Below, one piece after another: positions 25,595 through 34,920 of a DNA stretch of 64,000 nucleotides. The notes below the pieces were generated by a model. The model ran no database searches and had not been told where the DNA came from. It worked only from the letters and a program-made list of their open reading frames with translations. The translations under genes and the position numbers were made by a program. This stretch comes from an uncultured Cohaesibacter sp. (GTDB taxonomy: Bacteria > Pseudomonadota > Alphaproteobacteria > Rhizobiales > Cohaesibacteraceae): positions 3,167,001 to 3,231,000 of the forward strand of contig NZ_OY782764.1 in assembly GCF_963678225.1 (NCBI RefSeq), read 5' to 3'. The stretch's first letter is position 1. Every line of letters starts with the position of its first letter.

Positions 25595-26734
25595 ATGTAT
25601 GTTGCTGTAAAGGGCGGGGAAGCCGCCATCAAGGCCGCACACGAGCTGCTGGCAGATCGCCGCCGTGGAGACAGAACCCTGCCTGCCATCTCGCTGGAGC
25701 AGATCTCCGAACAAATGGCTCTTGCTGTGGATCGGGTCATGAGCGAAGGCGCTCTTTATGACAGGGAATTAGCGGCCCTTGCCATCAAGCAGGCTCGTGG
25801 AGACATGATCGAAGCGATCTTCCTGTTGCGCGCCTATCGCACAACGCTTCCCCGCATGGGTTATTCCAAGCCGGTGGATACCAGCGCGATGCAGATCCAG
25901 CGGCGCATCTCGGCGACCTTCAAGGATTTGCCGGGCGGGCAGATCCTCGGGCCGACCTTTGATTATACCCACCGCTTGCTTGATCCGTCGCTGGCGGCGG
26001 ATGAAGAGGTACCCACACCAGAAGCGGTCAATCTTTCAGACGATCAGACTGATGAGCCTATGCCGCGTGTATCGGATCTGATTGCGGGGGAAGGTTTGAT
26101 GGAACCCGACAGCGCAGAGCCGGAAAGTGGCAGCGAGTGGGATGAGCCGGGCGATTTGACGCGCAAGCCGATGCAATTCCCCATGAGCCGTGACCTGAGG
26201 CTGCAGGCGCTCTCCCGTGGCGATGAAGGCTTCCTTCTCTCGCTTGGCTATTCCACCCAGCGCGGCTTTGGGCGCAGTCATCCGTTCGCCGGAGAAATCC
26301 GGATTGGCGAGGTCGATGTGGAGGTTGAGGTTCCCGAATTGGGTTTTGCCGTGTCCGTTGGCCGCATTCAGGTGAGCGAGTGCCAGATGGTCAACCAGTT
26401 CAAGGGCTCCAAAACTGTGCCGCCGCAATTCACCCGAGGCTATGGGCTGGTGTTCGGCCAATCAGAGCGCAAGTCCATGTCCATGGCGCTGTGTGACCGA
26501 GCCTTGCGGGCCAAGGAGCTGGAAGAGGACATTCTCGCGCCAGCACAGGACGAGGAATTTGTCATTTCCCACGCAGACAATGTGCAGGCAACCGGCTTTG
26601 TCGAGCATCTCAAACTGCCGCACTATGTGGACTTTCAGGCCGAGCTGAAGCTCGTGCGCCAGATGCAATCGGAATTCTATGAGACAAGTCCGCAAACAGC
26701 AGAGGCGGATGATACAGAGGAGGCGGCACAATGA
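25595..26734 (+). CDS. phnI: C-P lyase core subunit PhnI
   Basis: 379 residues from ATG 25595, giving the canonical N-terminus MYVAVKGGEAAI; the open frame reaches back to 25448 only through phnH. PhnI is the nucleosidase that, with PhnG, H and L, exchanges the base of ATP for phosphonate to form alpha-D-ribose-1-phosphonate-5-triphosphate. Conserved stretches: GDRTLPAISLEQISEQMALA, GYSTQRGFGRSHPFAGEIR and the C-terminal FVEHLKLPHYVDFQAEL. Overlaps phnJ by 4 bp. Confidence 0.96.
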   Translation: MYVAVKGGEAAIKAAHELLADRRRGDRTLPAISLEQISEQMALAVDRVMSEGALYDRELAALAIKQARGDMIEAIFLLRAYRTTLPRMGYSKPVDTSAMQIQRRISATFKDLPGGQILGPTFDYTHRLLDPSLAADEEVPTPEAVNLSDDQTDEPMPRVSDLIAGEGLMEPDSAEPESGSEWDEPGDLTRKPMQFPMSRDLRLQALSRGDEGFLLSLGYSTQRGFGRSHPFAGEIRIGEVDVEVEVPELGFAVSVGRIQVSECQMVNQFKGSKTVPPQFTRGYGLVFGQSERKSMSMALCDRALRAKELEEDILAPAQDEEFVISHADNVQATGFVEHLKLPHYVDFQAELKLVRQMQSEFYETSPQTAEADDTEEAAQ

Positions 26735-27687
26735 CATCCGCACCTTTCAGCACTAACGAGGCGCAATCGGGCGCTATTGCCGACTATAACTTCGCCTATC
26801 TCGATGAGCAGACCAAACGCATGATCCGCCGTGCAATCCTCAAGGGCATTGCCATTCCCGGCTATCAAGTGCCCTTTGCCAGCCGAGAAATGCCCATGCC
26901 CTATGGGTGGGGCACCGGCGGCGTGCAGGTAACCGCCTCCATCATTGGACCGGACGATACCCTCAAAGTCATAGACCAGGGGGCCGACGATACCACCAAT
27001 GCGGTGTCTATCCGGGCCTTCTTTGCCAAAATGGCAAAGGTCAAGACGACCACTCACACCGGTGAGGCGTCCGTCATCCAGACACGTCACCGCATCCCCG
27101 AAGAGCAATTGCACGAAGGTCAGGTGATTGTCTTTCAGGTGCCGATCCCCGAACCTTTGCGTTTTCTGGAACCGCGCGAAACCGAAACCCGCAAGATGCA
27201 TGCGGTCGAAGACTATGGCCTCATGCATGTGAAGCTCTATGAGGATATCGCCCAGAAGGGCCATATCGCCACCAACTATGCCTATCCGGTGAAGGTTAAG
27301 GGGCGTTACATCATGGACCCTTCGCCAACCCCGAAATTTGACAATCCGAAAATGAACCAGAGCGAAGCCCTCCAGCTTTATGGAGCGGGCCGCGAAATGC
27401 GCATCTACGCCATTCCACCCTATACCGACGTGGTAAGCCTCGATTTTGAGGATTACCCCTTTGAGGTGCAGTCCTTCGAAGAGCCTTGCGCTCTATGTGG
27501 TGGTACGGGCGTGTTTCTTGATGAAGTCATTCTCGATGATCAGGGCGGGCGCATGTTTGTCTGCTCTGACAGCGACTATTGCGAAGACCGCCGCGCCAAA
27601 GGCCATCGCGGGGCTCTGTCTCCAGATATTTATGAAAGTGAAGAGAGCCTCACCGCACAAATCAGTCAGGAAGGAGCGGACGCATGA
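26731..27687 (+). CDS. phnJ: C-P lyase catalytic subunit PhnJ (radical SAM)
   Basis: 318 residues. PhnJ splits the C-P bond of ribosyl phosphonate phosphate by radical SAM chemistry. Its unusual cluster motif is complete: Cys253, Cys256, Cys278 in the CX2CX21C spacing, and the fourth conserved Cys284 (PCALCGG, FVCSDSDYCED). The N-terminal FAYLDEQTKRMIRRAILKG with the Gly-rich YGWGTGGVQV is intact, so the enzyme should be active. Four-base overlaps with phnI and phnK. Confidence 0.97.
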   Translation: MTSAPFSTNEAQSGAIADYNFAYLDEQTKRMIRRAILKGIAIPGYQVPFASREMPMPYGWGTGGVQVTASIIGPDDTLKVIDQGADDTTNAVSIRAFFAKMAKVKTTTHTGEASVIQTRHRIPEEQLHEGQVIVFQVPIPEPLRFLEPRETETRKMHAVEDYGLMHVKLYEDIAQKGHIATNYAYPVKVKGRYIMDPSPTPKFDNPKMNQSEALQLYGAGREMRIYAIPPYTDVVSLDFEDYPFEVQSFEEPCALCGGTGVFLDEVILDDQGGRMFVCSDSDYCEDRRAKGHRGALSPDIYESEESLTAQISQEGADA

Positions 27688-28538
27688 CCAGACATATGGA
27701 TATGACGCATGCCGGTGATCATCTGCCCAAGACATCACTCGTTGCGCCGCGCCCCATGGACCTCAGTGAAAAGCCGCTGCTCCAGGTGCGCTCTGTAAGC
27801 AAATATTACGGTCGTCGTATCGGCTGCGAAGGCGTGAGCTTCGATTTGTGGCCAGGGGAGGTGCTTGCCATTGTCGGGGAATCCGGCTCTGGCAAGACAA
27901 CGCTTCTGGATTGCATCTCCACGCGCATGACCCCGACCTCCGGCATGGTCAATTATCGTATGCGCGATGACACAATGCGCGAAGTTTTCCGCCTGAGTGA
28001 AGCCGAGAAACGCTTCCTGATGCGCACAGATTGGGGCTTTGTACATCAAAACCCGGCCGATGGCCTGCGTATGACGGTTTCGGCAGGAGCCAATGTTGGC
28101 GAGCGTCTTATGGCGATTGGAGAGCGGCATTATGGTGACATCCGGCAGACGGCGTCCGACTGGCTTGAACAGGTGGAGATCGCCAAGGACCGCATCGATG
28201 ACCAGCCACGTGCCTTCTCGGGCGGCATGCGTCAGCGATTGCAGATCGCGCGCAATCTGGTAACCGGTCCGCGTCTTGTCTTCATGGATGAGCCAACTGG
28301 CGGTCTAGATGTCTCGGTTCAGGCCCGCTTGCTCGACCTGCTGCGCAGCCTCGTTGCCGAATTGGGGCTCGCCGCCATCGTTGTCACGCATGATCTGGCG
28401 GTGGCGCGCCTGCTTTCCCATCGCATGGTGGTTATGAAAGAGGGCCGCATCATCGAAAGCGGCCTGACGGATCGCGTGCTTGATGATCCGCAAGCGCCCT
28501 ATACCCAGCTTCTCATCTCATCCATTCTTCAGGTTTAG
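27684..28538 (+). CDS. phnK: C-P lyase ATP-binding protein PhnK
   Basis: 284 residues, ABC-type ATPase. Walker A GESGSGKTT lies near 69-77, signature FSGGMRQRLQIARNL near 178, Walker B VFMDEPTGGLDVSVQ. PhnK binds the PhnGHIJ core through PhnJ and is needed for turnover rather than for transport. An N-terminal stretch of about 30 residues precedes the domain. It overlaps phnJ by 4 bp. Confidence 0.94.
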   Translation: MTRHMDMTHAGDHLPKTSLVAPRPMDLSEKPLLQVRSVSKYYGRRIGCEGVSFDLWPGEVLAIVGESGSGKTTLLDCISTRMTPTSGMVNYRMRDDTMREVFRLSEAEKRFLMRTDWGFVHQNPADGLRMTVSAGANVGERLMAIGERHYGDIRQTASDWLEQVEIAKDRIDDQPRAFSGGMRQRLQIARNLVTGPRLVFMDEPTGGLDVSVQARLLDLLRSLVAELGLAAIVVTHDLAVARLLSHRMVVMKEGRIIESGLTDRVLDDPQAPYTQLLISSILQV

Positions 28539-28547
28539 GAGCGTCAG

Positions 28548-29348
28548 ATGGAAAACTCACTTTCTTCCTCCAATACGCTGTCATCCCCCAATTCTCTGTC
28601 ATCGATAGTCAAGACGACACCGGTTATCCTGACGGATGTCGCCAAGAACTTCACGATGCATTTGCGTGGCTCTGTGTCCATTCCGGTCGTTGCGGGTGTC
28701 AATTTCGCTCTGCGCGCGGGGGAATGTGCGGTGTTGGGCGGTCCGTCCGGCGTTGGCAAAAGCTCCATCCTGAAGATGATCTACGGCAATTACAGCGCCA
28801 ACTGCGGACAGATCATGGTGGCCTATCGCGAGACGATGGTGGATATCTCAACGGCTGACCCGCGCACCGTGCTGGCTGTGCGCCGCGAAGCTGTTGGCTA
28901 TGTAAGTCAGTTCCTGCGGGCTATGCCGCGCGTTCCCGCGCTTGATGTCGCCGCAGAAGCGCTCGTCGAGCAGGGCGAAGAGGTAACAAGCGCACGCAAT
29001 AAGGCAGGCACCATGCTGGCGCGGCTTAATCTGCCAGAAAAGCTCTGGCAGTTGCCGCCTGCAACTTTCTCTGGTGGTGAACAGCAAAGGGTCAATATTG
29101 CTCGAGGCTTTCTGACCAATCATCCTATCCTGCTGCTTGACGAACCCACAGCCTCACTTGATGCAGCCAATCGGGCCGTTGTGATAGATCTTATCCGGGA
29201 GAAGAAGAAGCAGGGCGTGGCGCTTCTTGGCATTTTTCATGATGAGGATGTGCGCGAAGAGATCGCGGATGCCATAATCGATGTTGCCCATTTTGCGCAA
29301 AGTGCCAAGCTGGCTGGTGAGCGCAATGCAACGCAAAGAGCAGGCTAG
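28548..29348 (+). CDS. phnL: C-P lyase ATP-binding protein PhnL
   Basis: 266 residues, ABC-type ATPase of the LolD-like group. A Ser/Asn/Leu-rich N-terminal stretch ([16 protein letters not shown]) comes before the domain and looks like a lineage-specific addition. Walker [11 protein letters not shown] near 64, signature [15 protein letters not shown], Walker [16 protein letters not shown]. PhnL stacks on PhnK in the C-P lyase assembly. GGAG precedes the ATG. Confidence 0.94.
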   Translation: MENSLSSSNTLSSPNSLSSIVKTTPVILTDVAKNFTMHLRGSVSIPVVAGVNFALRAGECAVLGGPSGVGKSSILKMIYGNYSANCGQIMVAYRETMVDISTADPRTVLAVRREAVGYVSQFLRAMPRVPALDVAAEALVEQGEEVTSARNKAGTMLARLNLPEKLWQLPPATFSGGEQQRVNIARGFLTNHPILLLDEPTASLDAANRAVVIDLIREKKKQGVALLGIFHDEDVREEIADAIIDVAHFAQSAKLAGERNATQRAG

Positions 29349-29352
29349 AGAG

Positions 29353-30033
29353 ATGAGTGACGAGCAGAATAACAATTCGCCCGAAGGTGCCGAGGCCACC
29401 AAACGACCACACAAGCTGGGCGTCAAGCCAACCATTCACCCCACAGCAACCGTGACCGACTCCGAGCTGGGCCGCTACACGGAAGTGGGCGACAGAACGA
29501 TGATCATAGAAAGCACCATGGGGGATTACTCCTATATTGAGCGGGACGGCAATATCTGGTGCGCCAGTATCGGAAAATTCGCCAACATCGCCCAGTCTGT
29601 CCGTATCAATGCGCCCAACCATCCATATTGGCGGGCAACCCTGCATCATTTTACTTATCGAGCAAATGCCTATTTTGATGATTGCGAGCAGGAAGAGACC
29701 TTCATCAACTGGCGGCGCGATCATCGCGTTGTCATCGGCCATGATGTCTGGATCGGCCATGGCGCCACCATTTTGCCCGGGGTGACTATTGGTGATGGCG
29801 CCATCATTGGAGCAGGGGCCGTGGTTAGCCATGATGTGCCCGATTATATGATCGTCGGTGGCGTTCCTGCCAATCCAATTCGCTCGCGTTTCTCCCCTGA
29901 AATAGCAGAGGGACTCAAGGCGTTGGCCTGGTGGGATTGGCCTCATGAAGCCCTGCGCGTTGCGCTGGATGATTTTCGGAATCTGGAAGCAGAAGCCTTC
30001 ATTGAAAAGTATAAAGATATGAAATTTCAATGA
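29353..30033 (+). CDS. Phosphonate-operon hexapeptide-repeat acyltransferase
   Basis: 226 residues from ATG 29353, 4 bp after phnL, with AGAGAG ahead; the frame is open further up inside phnL. Left-handed beta-helix hexapeptide repeats run from about 25 to 60 and 120 to 175 ([20 protein letters not shown], then [13 protein letters not shown]). The insert [18 protein letters not shown] is typical of the xenobiotic/chloramphenicol-type acetyltransferases that occur in rhizobial phn operons. It may acetylate aminoalkylphosphonates, replacing PhnO, but that is inference. Confidence 0.87.
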   Translation: MSDEQNNNSPEGAEATKRPHKLGVKPTIHPTATVTDSELGRYTEVGDRTMIIESTMGDYSYIERDGNIWCASIGKFANIAQSVRINAPNHPYWRATLHHFTYRANAYFDDCEQEETFINWRRDHRVVIGHDVWIGHGATILPGVTIGDGAIIGAGAVVSHDVPDYMIVGGVPANPIRSRFSPEIAEGLKALAWWDWPHEALRVALDDFRNLEAEAFIEKYKDMKFQ

Positions 30034-30091
30034 TATAGAGGAAGAAATTAACACTGTAACAAGGTTACATTTTTTCTTTGTAAAACACAGC

Positions 30092-30131
30092 TTGTCATGA
30101 AACTGAAATGGTCAAGACAAGCATATGTCAC
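30092..30131 (+). promoter_or_regulatory. Probable second Pho box, upstream of phnC
   Basis: TTGTCAT (30092-30098) and CTGAAAT (30103-30109) are separated by GAAA, and ATGTCAC (30125-30131) falls in the same 11-bp register; the unit between (AAGACAA) is poor. Just upstream is a 15-bp palindrome TGTAAC-AAG-GTTACA (30055-30069) that may be another operator. Together they suggest a separate promoter for phnCDE in the 186-bp gap. Confidence 0.55.
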
Positions 30132-30219
30132 ATAAGATGCGTAATCCTTCGCGGGTTAGAGATTGAAACCCGAACCGAGAATTTGGCTTGCTCAATTCAA
30201 GCCGCGAAGGAGATACCAA

Positions 30220-31065
30220 ATGTTGGAATTGACGAATGTGACACGCCGATTTGGCGCCAACACAGCTGTGGACGCGGTCACCGTCTCTATTCCACAAGGC
30301 CAGATGGTAGGCGTGATCGGACGATCCGGCGCAGGCAAATCGACCTTGCTGCGGATGATCAACCGCCTCATTGATCCCTCTGACGGTTCCATCAGTTTCG
30401 GCGACAAGCAGGTCTCCTCCATCAAGGGGCGAGAGCTGCGTGACTGGCAACGCGATTGCGCCATGATCTTTCAGCAGTTCAACCTTGTGCCGCGTCTTGA
30501 TGTGTTGACCAATGTGCTGCTCGGGCGCCTCAATCATCGCAACACGATCCTCAATCTCCTCAATATATTTTCTGCCGAAGAACGGGCACAGGCCCTCATG
30601 GCGCTCGAACGCCTCGGCATCGAACAGACCGCGCTGCAGCGGGCAGGGACCTTGTCGGGTGGTCAGCAGCAGCGCGTAGCCATTGCCCGCGCCCTGATGC
30701 AGAGCCCCAAAGTCATTCTGGCTGATGAACCGATTGCCTCTCTTGATCCGCTCAACGCAAAAATCGTTATGGATAGCCTCAAGGATATCAATGAGCGCGA
30801 CGGCATCACGGTCGTTACCAACCTGCACACGCTGGATACGGCGCGAACCTATTGCGAGCGCGTCATTGGCATGTTCCATGGCAAGGTTGTGTTTGATGGC
30901 CCTGCATCGGATTTGACCAGTGATGCGGTGAAAATGATTTACGGCTCGACAGCAGAAAACGAGATCTCCGAGGCCATCACCTCGACGTCAATCAAGGAAT
31001 CCTCTGAAACGGAAAAGGCCCCGGCCATGTCGCTGGCCTCCGCAGAGATCGCCTCGCCGGCGTAA
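30220..31065 (+). CDS. phnC: Phosphonate ABC importer ATP-binding protein PhnC
   Basis: 281 residues from ATG 30220, preceded by GAAGGAGAT; the frame is open to 30163 without a ribosome site. Walker [10 protein letters not shown] near 35, signature [15 protein letters not shown], Walker [19 protein letters not shown]. The Ser/Glu/Ala-rich C-terminal ~35 residues are additional to the family core. PhnC drives the PhnD/PhnE phosphonate importer. Confidence 0.95.
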   Translation: MLELTNVTRRFGANTAVDAVTVSIPQGQMVGVIGRSGAGKSTLLRMINRLIDPSDGSISFGDKQVSSIKGRELRDWQRDCAMIFQQFNLVPRLDVLTNVLLGRLNHRNTILNLLNIFSAEERAQALMALERLGIEQTALQRAGTLSGGQQQRVAIARALMQSPKVILADEPIASLDPLNAKIVMDSLKDINERDGITVVTNLHTLDTARTYCERVIGMFHGKVVFDGPASDLTSDAVKMIYGSTAENEISEAITSTSIKESSETEKAPAMSLASAEIASPA

Positions 31066-31159
31066 ATGGCTCTGATTTGAAGACAACCAATCGATAATCC
31101 ACTCAAAAGCTCACATTGAATGACGCCGGTAAAAACCGGTTGATATCTGGAGACGTCAA

Positions 31160-32074
31160 ATGTTCAAGAAAATTGTTCTGGCCGCTGTTTCTGTGGCTGC
31201 TCTCGTTGCTGGTGCTGCTGCTCCTTCATTTGCTGCTGAAAAAGAATTCCGCATTGGTATCCTTGGCGGTGAAAACGAAGCCGACCGTCTGCGTAACTTC
31301 CAGTGCATGGTCGACAAACTGCCAGAAGCTCTGGGCGTTGAAAAAGTATCCCTGTTCCCATCTGCTGACTATGATGGCACCATTCAGGGCCTGCTCGGCG
31401 GCACGCTTGACTATGCCGAGCTGGGCGCTTCTGGCTATGCCAAAACCTACCTGACCAACCCGGATGCTGTTGAGCCAATCCTCACCACGGTACAGATGGA
31501 CGGCTCCACCGGTTATCACTCTGTCATGGTGGCACGCAAAGATTCCGGCATGACCGATGTGAAGGACATGAAAGGCAAGAAACTCGGTTTTGCCGATCCT
31601 GACTCCACCTCAGGCTTCCTTGTTCCCTCCGTTACCCTGCCCGAAGCTGTTGGCGCTCCGGTCGAAGAATTCTTCGGTTCCACCGGCTTTGGCGGCGGCC
31701 ATGAAAACCTCGTTCTCGAAGTTGTCAAAGGCACTTTTGATGCTGGCACCACCTGGGCTTCAGGCGTTGGCAAATTCGAAGACGGCTATTCCTCCGGCAA
31801 CCTGCGCAAAATGGTCGACAAGGGCATTCTGGACATGAACGATCTGGTTCAGCTCTGGATTTCTCCGTTGATCCCGAACGGCCCGGTCGTTGTGCGCTCT
31901 ACGCTTGATCCTGAAGTGAAAACCAAATTCAAAAACTTCATGATGAACATGCCTGAAGCCGATCCAGAGTGCTTCTCTGCCATTCAGGGCGGCAACTACA
32001 AAGGCTTCACCGAAGTCAATGTTGATTTCTACAAAGCCATCATCGCTGCTCGTAAAGCAAAGATCGGCTCATAA
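31160..32074 (+). CDS. phnD: Phosphonate ABC transporter substrate-binding protein PhnD
   Basis: 304 residues with a signal peptide (MFKKIVLAAVSVAALVAG, cleavage near SFA-AEKEF at about residue 25). Mature protein matches PhnD: FRIGILGGENEADRLRN, SADYDGTIQGLLGGTLDYAE, FADPDSTSGFLVPS and GGHENLVLEVVKGTFDAGTTW. In PhnD the Ser/Thr-rich STSGF segment binds the phosphonate group. Ribosome site GGAGA before the ATG. Confidence 0.95.
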   Translation: MFKKIVLAAVSVAALVAGAAAPSFAAEKEFRIGILGGENEADRLRNFQCMVDKLPEALGVEKVSLFPSADYDGTIQGLLGGTLDYAELGASGYAKTYLTNPDAVEPILTTVQMDGSTGYHSVMVARKDSGMTDVKDMKGKKLGFADPDSTSGFLVPSVTLPEAVGAPVEEFFGSTGFGGGHENLVLEVVKGTFDAGTTWASGVGKFEDGYSSGNLRKMVDKGILDMNDLVQLWISPLIPNGPVVVRSTLDPEVKTKFKNFMMNMPEADPECFSAIQGGNYKGFTEVNVDFYKAIIAARKAKIGS

Positions 32075-32106
32075 TCGGGCTTTTGGTTCTTTGAATTGAA
32101 GCACGG

Positions 32107-32129
32107 ATGACCCGGTCGCGCCGGGTCAT
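32107..32129 (+). other. Intercistronic stem-loop after phnD
   Basis: Perfect 9-bp stem ATGACCCGG (32107-32115) / CCGGGTCAT (32121-32129), loop TCGCG, followed by the T-rich TCTCTTTTCTC. It could act as a partial terminator or mRNA stabiliser so that the binding protein is made in excess over PhnE. Confidence 0.6.
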
Positions 32130-32250
32130 TCTCTTTTCTCTCAGTCAAGGCAAACACGGCCAATTCTCTTGTCACTGACCTGAACATGAAGGGAAATCCC
32201 TTGCTGATGTTCAGTTCACTGACAATGGGACAGGGCGCTACGGAAGAAAG

Positions 32251-33219
32251 ATGAAAGACATGAAACCACCCGTCGAAATGTCTCCTGCTTGCGCGGCAAC
32301 AGAACGGCATTGGCAGGAACTCAGCCGCAACAGGCGCCGCTATACCCTTCTTTCCGTAGGCATTCTGCTTGTTGCGTTGTTCGGCTCACTCTGGTTTGCC
32401 AATGAGACCAACGCGGGCAAATTCTTCGATCGGCTTCCCTATTTCTTCGACTTTTTCGGCGATATGATCCCGCGCGACGGATGGGAAATCTGGCGTGCCC
32501 TGTTTGATTTGCCCTCGCCCTATTTTGACGGCAGCCTGAAGTTCAATTATCCCGATGGTCGGGTCTATCTCATCGGTTCGCTCTACATGCCCGAATATGT
32601 CTACAAGATGCTTGAGACGATCAATATCGCGATTTTCTCAACGCTTATTGGCTTTTTCCTAGGCTTTATTCTCTGCTTCCTTGCCGCAAGCAACCTGACG
32701 ACGAAAAAATGGCTGCGCTTTGTCGTGCGGCGCATTCTTGAAATACTGCGTGCCTTCCCTGAAATCGTAATTGCCGGTTTCTTTGTGGCTGTGCTGACCA
32801 TCGGGGCCGTACCTGCGATGATCGCGGTTGCGATCCATACCATCGGGTCACTGGGCAAGATGTTCTTCGAAGTGGTCGAGAATGCCGACATGAAGGCCGA
32901 CGAGGGGCTTCAGGCGGTGGGCGCCAACTGGGTCGAGCGCGTCTGGTTCGGCATCGTGCCACAGGTACTGCCAAACTTCCTGTCCTATGCCTTGCTGCGG
33001 CTGGAAATCAATGTGCGCGCCTCCACCATCATTGGTGCTGTTGGCGGCGGCGGCATTGGCGAGGCGCTGCGTCTCTCCATCTCGCGTGGCCATGAAGCAA
33101 AGACGCTGGCAATCGTCCTGCTGCTCTTTGTCACGATCATCGCCATCGATCAGTTCTCTGCCTGGCTGCGCAAGAAGATTGTCGGCAATCAGGCCTTTGC
33201 CTTTGGCGCAAGCGCGTAA
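32251..33219 (+). CDS. phnE1: Phosphonate ABC transporter permease PhnE (first copy)
   Basis: 322 residues, an inner-membrane permease. First helix about 31-50 (LLSVGILLVALFGSLWF), a periplasmic stretch, then about five helices; the coupling loop reads ADEGLQAVGANWVERVWFGI and the family end GAVGGGGIGEALRLSISRG. GGAAGAAAG precedes ATG 32251. Followed 14 bp later by a second PhnE, presumably forming a heterodimer. Confidence 0.93.
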   Translation: MKDMKPPVEMSPACAATERHWQELSRNRRRYTLLSVGILLVALFGSLWFANETNAGKFFDRLPYFFDFFGDMIPRDGWEIWRALFDLPSPYFDGSLKFNYPDGRVYLIGSLYMPEYVYKMLETINIAIFSTLIGFFLGFILCFLAASNLTTKKWLRFVVRRILEILRAFPEIVIAGFFVAVLTIGAVPAMIAVAIHTIGSLGKMFFEVVENADMKADEGLQAVGANWVERVWFGIVPQVLPNFLSYALLRLEINVRASTIIGAVGGGGIGEALRLSISRGHEAKTLAIVLLLFVTIIAIDQFSAWLRKKIVGNQAFAFGASA

Positions 33220-33233
33220 CGGGAGACTTCACC

Positions 33234-34802
33234 ATGAACACGATTGCTGCCTCACCCATGCAACCTGACATGCAAGAGATGATCGCGCGTTATCCGGCGG
33301 TCTTCAAACCGAGTTTTTTCAAGCGGTTCCGTGGTCTGATCATTTTTATCGCCGTGATCATCTATGCCTTTGTCGGCTCCAGCTTTCTGCATATCGGCAA
33401 GGTGATTTCCAACGGCAACTGGGATATCGCCGGTGCTTATCTGGCCGACTGGATCTCTTATGAAGCCAGGCCTGATATCAAGTTCGAAAGTGACTATCTC
33501 AGTATCGAATTCCCGCGTTTCTCCGCTCTAGGCAAGGATCCGCATCCTGACTGGATCGTCGAGTCCCAAGAAACTAAGGAGATCATGCCCGAGGTGGAAC
33601 AGTATGAATCCGCCGCTCCCGCGCAGGCTTTCTCCTTTATGGCACCAGATGCACCAACGGCGGAAAAGCCCGCCGAGCCAGCCAAGCCAGCGTCAAGTTT
33701 CAGCTTCATGGCCGCGGATGCCCCCACGGCCGAGAACCCATCTGATGTCGGTGGAGCCCGTGAAGAGGCCAAGGCCGAAATCAAGACAGTGACCACCAAG
33801 GCCGAGGTCTCCATTGGCCCGGCCCATGTCACTGTCATACCGGGCTTGGTGACCATCACCAAGGGTGATGAGACATTGGTCATCGATGTGGAGCGGGACA
33901 AGGCTGTTCATCCGCGCGGCCAATTGCCCAGCTGGGCCCAGCAGAAATATGAAAATGAAAAGGTCGTCGCCCGTTTCGGTTTTGATGGTCGTGTCGAAGT
34001 GCAGGACTATAAGGTCAAGGTGCATCACCGCTTTCTGGGGTGGGAGAATTTCATCTTCGATACCAATTCGCCCTTCTGGAACAAGAGTACGTGGGAGGTG
34101 TTCAGCCTGATACTATCCGGCGACCGGATCGACCCGGAGCAATCCAACTTCATGCTGGCTATCGACAATATCCTCAATAATGGCGAGTGGCAGCATGGGG
34201 ATGTCTGGCTCAAACTGATGCAGACCATAGTCATGGCCTTTGTCGGTACGCTCTTTGCTTCCATCATTGCCTTTCCCCTGTCGTTTCTTGCGGCTAGAAA
34301 TGTCACGCCGAACCGCTTTCTCAATCAGCTCATCAAGCGTTTTTTCGACTTTCAGCGCTCGGTTGATATGCTCATCTGGGCTTTGTTTTTCACCCGCGCC
34401 TTCGGTCCGGGGCCGCTGGCTGGCATCTCGGCGATCTTCTTTACCGATACCGGCACCTTGGGCAAACTGAACGCGGAAACTCTCGAGAATATCGACGACA
34501 AGCAGCGCGAGGGGATCAAGTCGCTTGGAGCCAGCCCGGTGCTGGTGCAGCGTTATGGCGTTGTGCCGCAGGTGCTACCGGTGTTCCTGTCCCAGTCGCT
34601 CTATTTCTGGGAATCCAACACCCGCTCGGCCACGATCATCGGCGCGGTCGGCGCAGGTGGCATCGGCCTCAAGCTTTGGGAGGCCATGCGCACCAATCAG
34701 GATTGGGAGAATGTGTTTTACATGGTCATTCTCATTCTGATCGTGGTCTATGTGTTCGATACCATCTCCAACAAGCTGCGCACCAAGCTGACGAAGGGCT
34801 AG
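33234..34802 (+). CDS. phnE2: Phosphonate ABC transporter permease PhnE (second copy) with long periplasmic insert
   Basis: 522 residues, nearly twice the usual PhnE length. The first helix (about 33-52, IIFIAVIIYAFVGSSF) is followed by about 250 largely soluble residues before the membrane core resumes near residue 320 (MQTIVMAFVGTLFASIIAFP). The core has the coupling loop REGIKSLGASPVLVQRYGVVP and the end GAVGAGGIGLKLWEAM. The insert has an acidic, Ala/Pro-rich part with a direct repeat, SFMAPDAPTAEKP and SFMAADAPTAENP. The long loop should be periplasmic and may contact PhnD. Confidence 0.92.
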   Translation: MNTIAASPMQPDMQEMIARYPAVFKPSFFKRFRGLIIFIAVIIYAFVGSSFLHIGKVISNGNWDIAGAYLADWISYEARPDIKFESDYLSIEFPRFSALGKDPHPDWIVESQETKEIMPEVEQYESAAPAQAFSFMAPDAPTAEKPAEPAKPASSFSFMAADAPTAENPSDVGGAREEAKAEIKTVTTKAEVSIGPAHVTVIPGLVTITKGDETLVIDVERDKAVHPRGQLPSWAQQKYENEKVVARFGFDGRVEVQDYKVKVHHRFLGWENFIFDTNSPFWNKSTWEVFSLILSGDRIDPEQSNFMLAIDNILNNGEWQHGDVWLKLMQTIVMAFVGTLFASIIAFPLSFLAARNVTPNRFLNQLIKRFFDFQRSVDMLIWALFFTRAFGPGPLAGISAIFFTDTGTLGKLNAETLENIDDKQREGIKSLGASPVLVQRYGVVPQVLPVFLSQSLYFWESNTRSATIIGAVGAGGIGLKLWEAMRTNQDWENVFYMVILILIVVYVFDTISNKLRTKLTKG

Positions 34803-34837
34803 TTCGGCCTCTTCATCACCCGCAAGCAAACAACACG

Positions 34838-34869
34838 CGATTGGGGCAATCGGAAAATCGCCCCAATCG
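34838..34869. other. Intercistronic inverted repeat
   Basis: CGATTGGGGC (34838-34847) and GCCCCAATCG (34860-34869) form a perfect 10-bp stem with a 12-nt loop in the 118-bp gap between phnE2 and the DUF1045 gene. There is no T run, so processing or mRNA stabilisation is more likely than termination. Confidence 0.5.
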
Positions 34870-34920
34870 GCCTTCAGAGTCGCTTCTCTGATCCAATGTC
34901 CACCCTAAGGAAGATGTCCC

